This document shows positions 43,480 through 54,459 of a DNA stretch of 64,000 bases, in pieces. Location: the NCBI GenBank assembly GCA_017165825.1, contig CM029369.1, positions 3,246,807-3,310,806 on the forward strand, written 5' to 3'. Each line of letters opens with the position of its first letter. The first letter of the stretch is position 1. The notes below the pieces were generated by a model, which worked only from the letters and a program-made list of their open reading frames with translations, did no database searches and was not told the DNA's origin. Position numbers and translations under genes: made by a program. Source of the DNA: Hepsetus odoe. Its lineage: Eukaryota; Chordata; Actinopteri; Characiformes; Hepsetidae.

Positions 43480-43806
43480 GAAGTGAAGTGAAAGTGACTA
43501 TGAAAGCTATGTCCAGTGCCAGGGGAGCTGCAATGGAGACGGTACCTTATGGGTACCTCAGAGCAACCTACTGTGGGTGCCGGTGATCTAGTGGTAGGGT
43601 ACTTGCCTCTGGACCTATGCCACAAGAGGTCCCAGGTTCGAATCCCACCTCTAGCACTACCACCACTGGGTCACTTAACCCTGTCTCTGTAACTAGGATA
43701 AGTTGATCTGGATAAGAGTGTCTGCTAAATGCTGTAAATGTAAATGTACTGGTCTGGGGTTGGAGTCCTTGGGCTTAGTTCTTTAACACTAGGCCACCAT
43801 TGCTCC
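43480..43806 (-). mobile_element. SINE-A copy split by a SINE-B insertion
   Basis: The left part 43480-43573 runs from the GTGAAAGTGAC tail to CAACCTACTG. The right part 43747-43806 continues with TACTGGTCTGGGGTT to CACTAGGCCACC. Removing the insert and one TACTG restores the family order without a gap. Confidence 0.92.
43574..43746 (+). mobile_element. SINE-B inserted into SINE-A, 5-bp target duplication
   Basis: Head TGGGTGCCGGTGATCTAGTGG, B-box GGTTCGAATCCCACC, tail GATAAGAGTGTCTGCTAAATG and TGTAAATG. TACTG flanks it at 43569-43573 and 43747-43751. Shows the full polarity of SINE-B. Confidence 0.92.
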
Positions 43807-43959
43807 AGAAGCAATACCCCGTATCAAACCCCCGATCTTGATGTTATCAACACTAAGGTTTCCTTGGCATCTTTGAGGTCATGCGCTGATGTTGGATGGC
43901 TCCGGATCAGCGTTTCTCTGTGCAGATCACTGGGGTTCCTCATCCTCATCTGAACCTCA

Positions 43960-44026
43960 TTTGATTTAAACCCACAAGCTTCTGATCCTGGAGCCAAGTC
44001 TCCTAACATTAGAGCACCGCTGCCCC
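43960..44026 (-). mobile_element. SINE-A head fragment
   Basis: GATTTAAACCCACAAGCTTC, GATCCTGGAGCCAAGTC and AGAGCACCGCTGCCCC. Confidence 0.7.
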
Positions 44027-45066
44027 TGTGGCCCCAACTCTGAAAATAAAACAGCACTCGACCATTATGCCTCCTCCTCCAAACTTTATTGTTGAACAGA
44101 GCACGCAAACTCCTCGCAGAAAGGAACCCGTCCAGCAAACAAACCCAGGACCCCAACGCGGCGCTGCCCAAATGTATTATTATATTATTCGCAAAGTATT
44201 TTGCAAGAGAGGGAATATTAAATCCTCCTGATTAAAGTAACTTTACTTCTGTTTTCTGACTTTATCCAGTTCACACGGTCCCTGGAGAAGTCGTCTAAAC
44301 GAGCGTAGCTAAAGAGCAGCCGCTGAACTGCAGATCTGGCAGAAATAGAAGGACGGATTGTCTGCTAGAAGCTGTGTTGCGGTGAATTAAGCTCTATTGT
44401 GGGCACATGTTGAGGCTGCAGCACAAAGTGGGCTCTGATTGGACTCTGGGGCGTCGGCTGGAGAAAAAGAGATGCTATTTCTGTTCTCCTCTTGAAACAA
44501 AGAACGTGGGCACACACACACACACACACACACACACATGAAACACCAGAACTGTGAATTTCGTCCCCATCATAGGGGATAATGAGTTGTCTGCTTTTTT
44601 CACGTGGGTGTCTTCGTGGAAGCGTTTGCTAAATCTGAGTTTAATTTTGAGTTATATATAAAATACTGTAATACAGAGCAGGGCCATCCAGGTAAGTGTT
44701 ACAGATCTTTTTGTTAGTGAATGGCATTTTTAGGCACAGCGATCACACCATAAATTCTCCAAACATTCAACGTTTTGTCCAATGTGCATCTAGAGATGTT
44801 ATAAAGACATCGTTTGTTTAATCACCTCCTTATTCTCAATGACTTCATTCTCACAAGAAAACATTTCATTTAGAATCTGAAGGCTCTACAAAAATATTTA
44901 TCAAAGAATTTTTTTACCGGATGGTTACATAATGCACAGATTCCTGGAAGAACCGATACATTTCCAAGAACCTTTTACACAAAGTAGAGAAATTCTGAGA
45001 ACACAGTTCTCCACCGTTCATTCAGTAATACTCCTGTATCTTATAGGAGTCCAACTCACTCATTAG

Positions 45067-45068
<2 letters not shown>
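44027..45068. other. Intergenic block with a CA microsatellite
   Basis: (CA)n at 44510-44539. 44280-44480 is repeat-free. GAACC-type words near 44950-45010 hint at an old dispersed repeat but cannot be placed. Confidence 0.45.

Positions 45069-45118
<50 letters not shown>
45069..45118. repeat. (GT)25 microsatellite
   Basis: A pure GT run. Confidence 0.97.
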
Positions 45119-45119
<1 letters not shown>

Positions 45120-45219
45120 TTTGGCCCCTGAGGCTAATGACCTCCAGCTGTCGGTGCAGTGATCGCTCAAAAGTTTTCAGAGGGACACAGCAAACAACGA
45201 GCAATTCCATATGTTTGTT

Positions 45220-45221
<2 letters not shown>

Positions 45222-45276
<55 letters not shown>

Positions 45277-45406
45277 GTGTCTCTTCCTTTATCAGTGCAC
45301 CCCCTACTCTCTGTCTATTTCTTTCTCTCTGTCTCTTTCTGCCTATGTTTTTCCATTGTCTCTCGTTCTCTTGTTCGCTCATGTTCATGTTCTCTCTTTC
45401 TGTTCT

Positions 45407-45446
<40 letters not shown>

Positions 45447-45480
45447 TCGCTCTCTCCCCCCTCAGGTCATGTGTTTTCTG
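45222..45480. repeat. Pyrimidine-rich stretch with two (CT)n runs
   Basis: CT at 45222-45272 and 45411-45441; the DNA between them is CT/TT-rich. Confidence 0.93.
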
Positions 45481-45855
45481 CTGCTCTAGACAGATCCATC
45501 TATAATGTTGAGTCAGACCAGATCAGGGTTTGAGATGTTTTTTTTAAGTAAACACACAGACATCATTTTTTTTCTCTAACGGCCGCTGTCTCCAGCTGGA
45601 ATGCTGTGAATTTTAGAAACTTTAGCTCGTCTCACAGCCAAACACTCCTCCTGCAGTTCTGTACACTCCTCAAAATAAACCTGCCATGTTTGGTTCCCCA
45701 AAGTGTGTCCTTTAAACATTTAAAGGATCTTTTAACGCGCAGCTCCTCACGGAACCATTTCTGTAAATGAGGTGTGTGAGCATTAAAAGTTTACAGTCCA
45801 CTGAGATCATCGTCCACCATTTATACCTGACCTCACGGCTGAAAGCAATCATTTG
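45481..45855. other. Intergenic block, nothing recognised
   Basis: Unique-looking DNA. Confidence 0.5.
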
Positions 45856-46072
45856 CATTTATATTTACATTTACGGCATTTAGCAGACGCTCTTATCCAG
45901 AGCGACTCCCACGTCCTGATTACAGGGACAGTCCCCCTGGAGACACTCAGGGTTAAGGGTCTTGCTCAGGGACCCAGTGGTGATAGTGCCAGAGGTGGGA
46001 TTCGAACCTGGAACCTCTTTGGCCATAGGTCCATAGGCAAGTACCCTACAACTGGACCACCGCCACCCTATG
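45856..46072 (-). mobile_element. SINE-B copy, best preserved
   Basis: TTTACATTTACGGCATTTAG, CAGACGCTCTTATCCAGAG, GGGACAGTCCCCCTGGAGAC, reverse B-box GGGATTCGAACCTGG and reverse A-box ACTGGACCACCGCC. Close to a consensus for this family. Confidence 0.93.
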
Positions 46073-46154
46073 CCACCCAATCACATCCTCACAGTGATGT
46101 TTTCATCTTTGCAGAAGAAGCGAGACTGTAACAGCAGACAGTAATGTCTGTAGT

Positions 46155-46355
46155 AAGGGACTACAGTGGCGTGGTGGTTCGGGACTGGGCCCCAGGATCG
46201 GAAGGTCATGGGTTTGAATCCTGGACCAGAAGGTTGCCTTGAGGTACCCTTGAGCAAGGTACTGTTCCCATCATTGGTTGCAAACTGCTGCGTGTGTGTG
46301 GGTTAAATACAGAAGATGCTCTTCACTGTGGTCCACAATGACAAATAGTCACTTA
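46155..46355 (+). mobile_element. SINE-A copy
   Basis: GTGGTGGTTCGGGACTGGGC, B-box GGGTTTGAATCCTGG, CTTGAGCAAGGTACTGTTCC, tail ACAAATAGTCACTT. Confidence 0.9.
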
Positions 46356-46365
46356 TATGTTTAAT

Positions 46366-46805
46366 GGCCTGCACGTCCTCTCTAACCACGTCCATAAACC
46401 TCCTCTTTGGTCTTCCTCTTTTCCTCTTTCCTTGCAGCTGCATCCTCATCATCCTTCTCCTGATATTTTGAGATATATATATCTCCTCTGGACATGTCCA
46501 AACCAAAAAAGCTTCTCTAGCCCTCTAATATACTCATGTCTAAATCTGTCCATCCTTGTCACACCCAACGAACATCTCAGCATCTTTAACTCTGACACCT
46601 CCAGCTCCGCCTCCTGTCTTTTCATCTCCAACCCATATACCATACCTTGTCTTGCTACCCATCTATCACAGATCACTCTTCTCCACCCATTCCAACCTGC
46701 CTGCACTCTCTTCTTCATCTCTCTTCCACACTCGCCGTTACTCCACCTGCACCACCTCTACTCTCTGCATCCTAACCACTCCACTTTCCTTCACTTTTTA
46801 AGGCA
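46366..46805 (-). mobile_element. RTE-clade LINE fragment, extended upstream
   Basis: The reverse frame has RMQLQGKRKRGRPKRRFMDV and, farther 5', ELKMLRCSLGVTRMDRFRHE. CACTCTTCTCCACCCATTCC at 46673 is a part of the family upstream of most other copies here. The terminal 3' portion is missing. Confidence 0.82.
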
Positions 46806-46824
46806 GGCTCTGTGGTATAAACAT

Positions 46825-46825
46825 C

Positions 46826-46857
<32 letters not shown>
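46825..46857. repeat. (GA)n microsatellite
   Basis: GA run with one AA interruption. Confidence 0.93.
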
Positions 46858-46858
<1 letters not shown>

Positions 46859-47126
46859 CCCCAACACTACTCTTTGAAAAGCTGGAAATGTCTGGCTGAG
46901 TTTTAAATTCAGCATGAAATCGGGCGGATCCACCATTTTCCATAAAATTCCTCGATCGTGTATCTGGCCAGCGAATCAGCTGCTGTGTTGATGTTTCACT
47001 GTTTGACGCAGAAATCGATTCGCACTGCAGCGGCGGCATCATCAGCTCCGGATCTGATCTGATTACACGGCTTTCAGAAACAAAGGCTCCTGGCCAGAGC
47101 TTCTGACATGCACTTTTTATTCATGT
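46858..47126. other. Short unique spacer
   Basis: Nothing recognised. Confidence 0.5.
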
Positions 47127-47318
47127 GGGACAGCGATGGTCTAGTGTTTAGGGACTAGGCCTCAGGCTCAGAAGGCCGTGGGTTCGAATCCCAGTAGGTT
47201 ACCTTTTAGCAAGGTACCATGCCCATCACTGCTCCCCGGGTGCTAGATATGGCTGCCCTAAATACAGAGGATGTGTTTGGTTGTGGTTCACTGTGTGCTG
47301 AGCAACTTTCACTTTCAT
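47127..47318 (+). mobile_element. SINE-A copy
   Basis: GGGACAGCGATGGTCTAGTG, B-box GGGTTCGAATCCCAG, TAGCAAGGTACCATGCCC and tail AACTTTCACTTTC. Confidence 0.92.
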
Positions 47319-47815
47319 TTATTCTCCAGAATCTGAAACTATTTTGATTAGATTAGGGATTAAAGATGGTTTCCTTTCACAGCAACTGGACCTACATTTG
47401 GACAATTATTTCTGCAGGGTTGTGGACAAACTCCAGTGATCTAGATTTCTGGAATACTTTGCTATATTAATTGTTTTTCATGAATGACTTCAGTAATGCA
47501 GTGTAGCTTTAAACACTTGATGCTGGATATGTTGATATAAGATCAACAAGACTAAAGACTAACGATTTTGATGTTTCATTAAATATATCAGTCAATATTA
47601 CATTAAATGATAAATAATAATCCACTATTATTTACAAAACAATCACTGAAGGAGTTCAAATATATTTTAACATTTTTAAAATCAGTGATATTTTATGTCA
47701 GAATGATTCACCTCTTTTCTACATTGATTTGAACATTATTGCGAGCATTAAATTAGAAATTTATTCTAGATTTTTAGATTCTAGGTTTTTCCTTCCATTA
47801 GATGTACAGCCAGTG
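47319..47815. other. AT-rich intergenic block
   Basis: Strongly AT-rich with no recognisable element. Confidence 0.5.
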
Positions 47816-48060
47816 GGTTTGGTGTGAAATTGATAAGAAAATTAGAGGCTCACATTTCTTTACAGTGGTTTTGAATGGAACCTGACATCTCAAACACTTA
47901 CGTAGCCATCTGTTTTCGTCTCCAAAGCCACCCTGCATGCATTCTTCCACCATTAATAGATTTCAAATATATTTGGGGTCAAAATCTTTTCAAAGCTCCC
48001 TTTTCAGACATCTGGTTCCTTTCAAACCATTCTTGACTTATTTACTTTTGCAGAACCAGC
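47816..48060. repeat. Unclassified dispersed repeat (partner at 12670-13060)
   Basis: GGTGTGAAATTGATAAG, TTTCTTTACAGTGGTTTTG, TTCCACCATTAATAGATTTC and AGACATCTGGTTCC correspond in order to the partner region. Confidence 0.45.
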
Positions 48061-48769
48061 GGTTTATTTAACAGTTGGACCATTTTTGTTTTTGGATGGA
48101 TGGCACGTTTTAAAGCAAACATCTAACAAAAATTATTATTAAATTACAACATTTTCCAGCACCATAGTGTTAAAGACAGGAAGCGCTTCTACAAATCTTC
48201 GTCTTTTCTTCCTTTAAATTGAAAAAGTTCACAGAAGCATATCTCCATTTGATCTGAAACCGTTTGGCACAAATCTCCCAGATGATTCCGAGAGAGTTAA
48301 CGGGACATGGAGCACTCAGAGAAGAGTCTTTTCACTCCTAATTACCGCTCTCCCCATGTGACTGATCCACCACAGACCCTCTGTGTTTGGAGGGCTGGTG
48401 GGTAAAGGCCTCTCTGAGCTGGAGGAAACGTGAGCCCGTCTCCTCTCGGCTCTCAGCGGACGGCCGTCTTTGTCCTTTGAGCCCCGTGGAGCTCCAGCAG
48501 GGCCGTGGGGGGGACGACTTCAGAGAGAGACGAGGGGAGTCCCAGATCCGCCATGACTGTGCAAACAACACACTTCAGTCCGACGCTCCCCACAGACTCA
48601 ATCAGAAACCCAAACGGCTGGTCTGCAGAGCTCCACCGCTCGGGGTACAAAAACCTCATAACACCATTAACCCCTTAAGGGTCTGTCGGTAGGACCACAA
48701 TCTCACATCTAAAGAGCTTAACATCAGATTTACTCAGCTACACCTGCTGGTTACTAGATGTTTTCAGAA
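48061..48769. other. Unique block, GC-rich at 48360-48560
   Basis: Frames exist on both strands at 48338-48692 because the stretch is GC-rich. None has a domain, and no splice or start context decides between them. Confidence 0.45.
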
Positions 48770-48940
48770 GATGCTGAAAACGTTAGAGCTGATACGGAAA
48801 AGGTTATAGTAGATACTGAACAACTGAGGGTCGATAATGAAAATATTATGATAGATATTGAAAAATGTACAGTAGATACAGTTGAATCATTTGTAGCACT
48901 TATTGTAAAATTTAACATTGATACTGAAACTGAAACAATA
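48770..48940 (+). repeat. 21-bp minisatellite (7-residue period)
   Basis: Six successive units begin GATRCTGAA or similar at 48770, 48791, 48812, 48833, 48854 and 48875, exactly 21 bp apart. A looser unit lies at 48920. Since 21 is a multiple of 3, the 74-residue frame at 48758-48982 shows a heptad (D-T-E-x-V-x-V). I do not take it as a gene. Confidence 0.85.
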
Positions 48941-49058
48941 TATGTATTACATATTATATATGTTACGGATAGGTTTTGGTAAATATTTCAATATATTTGG
49001 TATAACATTTCTAGCAGAAGTTATAAGATACAAAATAAATATTGAAAAAAAATAATAA

Positions 49059-49062
<4 letters not shown>

Positions 49063-49101
<39 letters not shown>

Positions 49102-49107
49102 ATATAT
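49063..49107. repeat. (TA)n microsatellite
   Basis: About 18 TA units, then imperfect TA to 49107, in a very AT-rich setting. Confidence 0.95.
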
Positions 49108-49935
49108 AATGATAATGAATTGAGTGAATAATTTAGAGTAGACAAAATAATTCAAATCAGATGCTGAATAATCTAAGAAAATAATAAAGAAAATTCTGAT
49201 TTGTCATTTATAGATTTTACTAATTCATTAATAGTCCAAATAATTTGTAGTAGATTTTTTCACTTTGTAAAAAAAACAACTGTTAATGTATAGATACTGA
49301 ATAATTCGCGGCTTTTCATTTTACCTGCCATTGAGTTTTTATGAGCACCATAGCTACAAGGTCATTGTAATTAATAAGTATTGGAGCTACATAGTTCACC
49401 AGATAGGACAAATACAGGTCTGTTCAGAAGCGACAGTGAATGTAATCAATCGTTTGTTCCTGGGCTGTAGGCGTTGACTGCTTATTTACAGTCCAGCAGC
49501 TATTAATTAATCCCGTGATCACCGGCCTCCGATGCTGAACCACTGAACCAGCCGGACGAGGACGTCTGAAGTTGGGTCAGGTGTGGTGGACTGTGGATCG
49601 AACTAAACACTGGAAGCTCCATCTGAAGGATTAAGATTTTTGATCACTGATCAAATCGATCCTTCAATAAATCAAACCTGCTGAAGGAAATCCATTCCCA
49701 GGAGAGTCCATCAGGAACCAAAGCTGCTTCCTTCTAAACATCTTCTCCCATTTTTGGGATGCTGGGAGACTCTGTTTTAAGAGTTTTAGGTGATTGGAGC
49801 CAGAAAAAGACAGAGACATTGCACACACTCTTTCTTTTCCTGGGGGTTCACACTGTTTCTAATTTAGCTCTGCTTTAGGCTGAGTGTCTGCCTGTTGCTA
49901 AGCGACAGTGCCATCAGAAGTGTCAATCATTTAGA
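49108..49935. other. Intergenic block, nothing recognised
   Basis: AT-rich up to 49380, then balanced. TAGATACTGAATAATTC at 49294 recalls the 21-bp unit. Confidence 0.45.
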
Positions 49936-50250
49936 AATATATATATATATATATATACATTTATATTTACAGCATTTACCTCCATTTCTTCCTGTCCTCT
50001 GCATCTTCCTCTTTCACATCTGCATGTCCTCTCTCACCACGTTCATAAACCTCCTCTTTGTTCTTCCTCTTCTCCTCTTTCCTGGCAGCTCCATCTTCAA
50101 CATCCTTCTACTGATATGCTCTTCATCTCCTTTCTGGACATGTCCAAACCAACACAGTCTCGTTCTCTTTGTCTCATCCAACCCGAAATGTCCCTCTAAT
50201 ATACTTGTTCCTAAATCTGTCCACACCCAACACTAATCTCAACATATTCA
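49936..50250 (-). mobile_element. SINE-B tail joined to an RTE-clade 3' fragment
   Basis: A TA run (49938-49958), then ACATTTATATTTACAGCATT (a SINE-B tail end), then directly CTCCATTTCTTCCTGTCCTC of the RTE. The reverse frame 50014-50226 reads LCWFGHVQKGDEEHI, RRMLKMELPGKRRRGR and RRFMNVVREDM. Confidence 0.78.
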
Positions 50251-50301
50251 CCTTCGCCAAGTTTTGGTTCCAGTTCTTCTATTAAATGAGAAAACAGACA
50301 T

Positions 50302-50446
50302 CCAGTGGTGGTGGTCTAGTGATTGGGCCCCATACTAGGAATCCCAGACCAGTAGGTCACCCTGAGGTACCCTTGAGCAAAGTACCGTCCCCAAAACTGC
50401 TCCCTACTGTGTGCTGAGTTCACAAGGACAAATAGTCACTTAAACA
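50302..50446 (+). mobile_element. SINE-A copy with internal deletions
   Basis: GTGGTGGTCTAGTGATTGGG, GACCAGTAGGTCACCCTGAG, GAGCAAAGTACCGTCCCC and tail ACAAATAGTCACTT. The B-box core is partly deleted (GGAATCCCAG remains). Confidence 0.85.
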
Positions 50447-51065
50447 TGTCTTGGCTCAACTACATGTGGGTGAAAGAGAGTGAAAGGATGTGAATTTGTC
50501 ACTTTATAGCCCAGCTCTGAAAAGTGTGCCTGAAAGCCATGTTGTCGGTTTTAAAAACCTAAACATGCTTCGAGACTCACACTAAAGAGCTTAAGTGAAC
50601 AACACAGTGGTGTCGGATTGTGCTGGCAGCCTGGAGGAGGCTTCATCTGAGCCCTGCTAACGGAGGGAGTGCATAATGAGGCTCCACGGGGGGTCACAGT
50701 GTGAAAAATTCACTTAACATTTAGTCTAATCCAAACGAAAGCAGCGGTGCTTCACTCAGGAGATGTTGTTGGTGCTCGACTCTGCATTACGTTTTCCATT
50801 TATTGCTGTTCCTCTTGTTCATTTTCCATATTCTCTACAGTCAGGGCATGTTAATGAGCATTTCAAATCAGCTGCAGAGCATTTCCTTTGATACATTTCT
50901 ACACTTTTACCTTCATCCTCTGATGTGAAGTGGTGTATATTTAAGTTGCATATCTGTTTCTTCTGCAAGACTAGACTCAAGTGAAGTTCTCACAACTTAT
51001 TTAGCTGACTGTTTGGACTTTGGATGCTGTTAAAATTTATCTTTATGCATCTGATTGTTCTTTGA
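50447..51065. other. Intergenic block, nothing recognised
   Basis: Unique-looking DNA. Confidence 0.5.
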
Positions 51066-51235
51066 GGGGCAGCGGTGGTCTAGCGTTTAGAGACTAGGCC
51101 CCAGGATCAGCAGGTCGTGGGTTCCAGGTAAGGCTTGAGTTAGGTAATGTCCCCATCACTGTTCCCTGGTGCTGCAGTGTGCATGGTTGCCTAGCAAAGG
51201 CTGTGGTTCACAATAACAAATCACTTTCACTTTTT
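51066..51235 (+). mobile_element. SINE-A copy with a B-box deletion
   Basis: Intact GGGGCAGCGGTGGTCTAGCG head and GACTAGGCCCCAGGATCAGC. After GGGTTC the sequence jumps to CAGGTAAGG. The tail is AATCACTTTCACTTTTT. Confidence 0.88.
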
Positions 51236-51456
51236 AGATTGTTAAACGAAAACTGGGCAGCAAAATCACCTGTCGCCTGCACTGCCTCCACCCAGATGCA
51301 GCCAATCATTGCGTCTTTGGTTTTCCAAAGAAGGAAAACCTCCAGCGATGTCTCCAGGGGCTCTCGTGTCCTCAGCTGTGGTCTTTTTAGCTGGGCTGCA
51401 ATAGTTAAATCCACCAAAGTGACTGTTTTGCACTCTTGAAATTCCTATTTTGTATC
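51236..51456. other. Short unique spacer
   Basis: Nothing recognised. Confidence 0.5.
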
Positions 51457-51535
51457 CAGGTAGCAGTGTGGGGGACAGTACCTTGTTCAAGGATACCTCA
51501 GGGTAACCTACTAGTCCAAGACTCAAATGCGTACC
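51457..51535 (-). mobile_element. SINE-A fragment, inverted partner
   Basis: CCAGGTAGCAGTGTGGGGGA, CAGTACCTTGTTCAAGG and CTACTAGTCCAAGACTC. Confidence 0.78.
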
Positions 51536-51540
51536 CCTGG

Positions 51541-51749
51541 GAGGCAGCAGTGGTCTACTGGTTAGGGGATAGGCCCCATAATTGGAAGGCTGTGGGTTCG
51601 ATTCCCAGGCCAGTAGGTTGTAGGTACCCTGGAGCATCGTACGGTCCCCATCTATGCTCCTTGGGTGCTGAATATGGCTGCACACTGCTGCACGGCATGT
51701 GCGGTTCACAGTTGTCTGTGGTTCACGATGACAAATAGTCACTTTCACC
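51541..51749 (+). mobile_element. SINE-A copy, full length
   Basis: GGCAGCAGTGGTCTACTGG, B-box GGGTTCGATTCCCAGG, GCTGCACACTGCTGCACGGC, tail ATAGTCACTTTCACC. It starts 6 bp after the inverted partner. Confidence 0.92.
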
Positions 51750-52040
51750 TATGGGGTTGTGTCCCAAACCACAAACCACGCTGCCCCAAAAAATCTAGAA
51801 AAATGGATGAAAATGCTGGGTTTTGTTATCATAGGTTCTGTCTGGCTTGCAGATTTTCATCTGTTCTAGATTAAAGTGACATTTGAAGCTCATAAAATAC
51901 ATTAATGTACATTAGAACTTGTGTGAACCTGTCCTACGGTGACACAGAAAACTGGTTAGACTACGGTTTAATACTCAGGGATGTGTCTAGAACTTTCCGA
52001 AAGCCCTAAAGTGATGTTGATTCTGTTTCTTCCCAATTAT
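51750..52040. other. Short unique spacer
   Basis: Nothing recognised. Confidence 0.5.
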
Positions 52041-52310
52041 CTTCTTTCAGCTGCTCCCGTTAAGCCGCCCCTCACAGCGGATCCGCCGTCTCCATTTCTT
52101 TCTGTCCTCTGCATCTTCCTCTTTCACTACAACCCCTTGCAAGTCCTCTCACCACGTCCTTAAACCTCCTCTTCTCCTGTTTCCTGGCAACTCCAACATC
52201 CTTCTCCTGATATACTCCTCATCTCTCTGGACATGTCCAAATCAATGTAATGTCACTTTTCTGAATTTGTCTCCAAACTGTCCAACCTGAGCTGTCCCTC
52301 CACCTGTCCA
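52041..52310 (-). mobile_element. RTE-clade LINE 3' end
   Basis: TTTCAGCTGCTCCCGTTAAG is the 3' terminus, then CTCCATTTCTTTCTGTCC and CATCTCTCTGGACATG. Small deletions break the frame throughout. Confidence 0.82.
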
Positions 52311-53304
52311 CCACCAATGGCCGGTCTTTAATATGTGGGTCATTCATTTGACTTGTAAGGTCTTCAGTTCAGATCCTGAAGGCCCAACCAATGGAAGGAT
52401 TACTTGACTGCTTCTACCTGAATGACACAGAGAAAAAGGCCTGATTGGACAGTTTCCTAAAAAGTATTTTCAGGACTTTACAATAAAATTAGAGAATTAC
52501 TACAAAGCCTGCAGAACCTAAATAAAACATGCACTTTACATGAACTATAAATGAAAGATTTGCAGTTTTCAGTTCCTGGAGTTCCTTTTTGAAGGCCCAG
52601 GGTGTCCTAAGGTTCCCCCATCGCCGTTATCTATGAAATATTGCCGTTAAATAAGTTGCAGCATCTCAAAGGCTGGATTTTGTCCATGCTTTTGTCCACA
52701 CGCGTGTGTGCAGGTGCAGTGTGGACACTATGGTACGGGTCAAGAAAAGCAAGGTTTTGCAGTTTCTCTCTCTCTCTGACCCCCTGCACTGCAGAGTGTG
52801 AATAAATAGGCCTGCAGGTCTGACCCCACGGAGAAAAAAAAGGGCAAAAAGCAGCCGCAGTGACAGCAGCTCTCTATTATACTGTCCCGTTCTTTAAACA
52901 AATGGACCGTGGGGACATAACAAAACAATGAGATCGCATGCACGCTGCGCTTTCACACTGTCAGCGACACTAACGCAAGAGTAATCTAAAGCCAACGGGC
53001 CGAGTGAGTAAGAGCGAGGCATTAATCACCCCGATCAAACGCGGGACGGCTGACGCTGTCAGGTAACGACAGCGATAATGTGTTTGTTTGCTCGGCTTTA
53101 TTAATGCGGGGCCAGGTGAGAGATAGATGAGTAAGCGAAAGAGAAGAAGCAGAGCGCTTTTAAAGGCAGGAGGTGAAACACAGAGAGACTAAACTCAAAA
53201 GAGCTGTGTGAGGAGCCTGTGCAGCGCCTAATTCATCAACACTGACCATGAGTAGGCGGAAGGGGGACTTGGGGGTGCTCTATGTGTGCAATTCCACATA
53301 GGAG
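52311..53304. promoter_or_regulatory. Unique block, candidate regulatory DNA at 52860-53160
   Basis: No repeat. 52860-53160 is comparatively GC-rich with CGCGGGACGG, GGCATTAATCACCCCG and GGCTTTATTAATGCGG. 52330-52380 has a weak tRNA-B-box-like GTTCAGATCC but no A-box. Confidence 0.3.
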
Positions 53305-53326
53305 TGTGTGTGTGTGTGTGTGTGTG
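53305..53326. repeat. Short (GT)n
   Basis: About 11 GT units. Confidence 0.9.
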
Positions 53327-53481
53327 GGTGTGTATGTAGTACACTTGCAGAAGTTGGTAGACTACTGTTTATCCACCGTTTCAGTGTTTATCACCCAACA
53401 GAAGCGGTCCAAGGAAGGAAAACTGGAAACTGACCAAGACCATCTGCTCTGTTTCCACAGAAGAGTGTAGCACACATTAAA

Positions 53482-53737
53482 TGAAAGTGAAAGTGACTAC
53501 CTGTCATTGTGTACACAGCACACAATGAAACACAACCAGATACATCCTCTCTATTTAACTCACACACACCGTGCAGCAGTAGGCAGTCATGTTGCCTGCC
53601 TACTGCTGGCAATGGAACAGTGATGGGGACGGTACTTTGCTCAAGGGTACCTCAGAGCAGCCTACTGGTCCCTGATTCAAACCCAAGATCTTTCAATCCT
53701 GGGGCCTGGTCCCTAAACGCTAGGTCACCGCTGCCCT
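53482..53737 (-). mobile_element. SINE-A copy with a short duplication
   Basis: Complete from GTGAAAGTGACTACCTG to CTAGGTCACCGCTGCCC. TGCCTGCCTACTGCTGGC at about 53593 duplicates the CTGC words of the middle. Confidence 0.9.
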
Positions 53738-54276
53738 GCTGGCTGATTACTTCATGCTTTCTTTAGCAAAAAGCTGCATATGGAGCTGCTGACTGGTCAG
53801 AGTGCCCATGCTGACCACTGTCTAATCCCGAAAGTGTCCACAATCAGCATTTGAGCATCAGAAGTGGAGCGAGGAACAATGGAAGAAAGTCTGGTCCGAT
53901 GGGGCACATCTTCTTTAAAATCTTTTAGGACGTACTACGGAAATGATGCTGGAAAAGCTTTTTGTGGAGACATAAATATTGACCAAATGTCCTCCTTCTC
54001 CTCTTGATCTAAAGCCAGTGTCCTCCTTCCGGATCATTTCCTGCCACATTGCAAACACTGTTCAGGAATGATTTGAGGAAGGGTTCAAGGAGTGCCTCCA
54101 AATTTTCCAGATCTGAGCAAACATCTCTGGGATCTGCTGCAAAACCTAGTCTGATGCATGGAGGCCCAAAATCAGGTTTCAAAAGATCTGCTGCAGAACC
54201 TGCAGTCCAGGTCGGGTGGATTGGTGACAATATGATGGCTGATCGGTGTGTATTATATGATGGATTTCAATTTGGT
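53738..54276. other. Intergenic block, nothing recognised
   Basis: Unique-looking DNA. GATCTGCTGCAAAACCT and GATCTGCTGCAGAACCT at about 54132 and 54186 form a 54-bp-spaced direct repeat. Confidence 0.5.
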
Positions 54277-54384
54277 TGTGTGTGTGTGTGTGTGTGTGCT
54301 GGTTTCAATCAGTGCTAATTGCTCCCAAGTATACCACAGCTGGGGCTCTATCTGTGAAACAATGTTGCTGGAAGTGGTGAACAC

Positions 54385-54456
<72 letters not shown>
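54277..54456. repeat. (GT)n and (CA)n microsatellites
   Basis: GT at 54277-54298 and CA at 54381-54456 with unique DNA between; the two runs are complementary and inverted. Confidence 0.95.

Positions 54457-54459
<3 letters not shown>

Noticed and set aside
45071..45533. 144-residue frame VCVCVC followed by SLSLSL
   Set aside because: GT and CT microsatellites.
48338..48692. Overlapping frames on both strands
   Set aside because: GC-rich stretch lacking stop codons on both strands; no domain on either.
52330..52380. tRNA-like B-box GTTCAGATCC
   Set aside because: No A-box and no SINE body around it.
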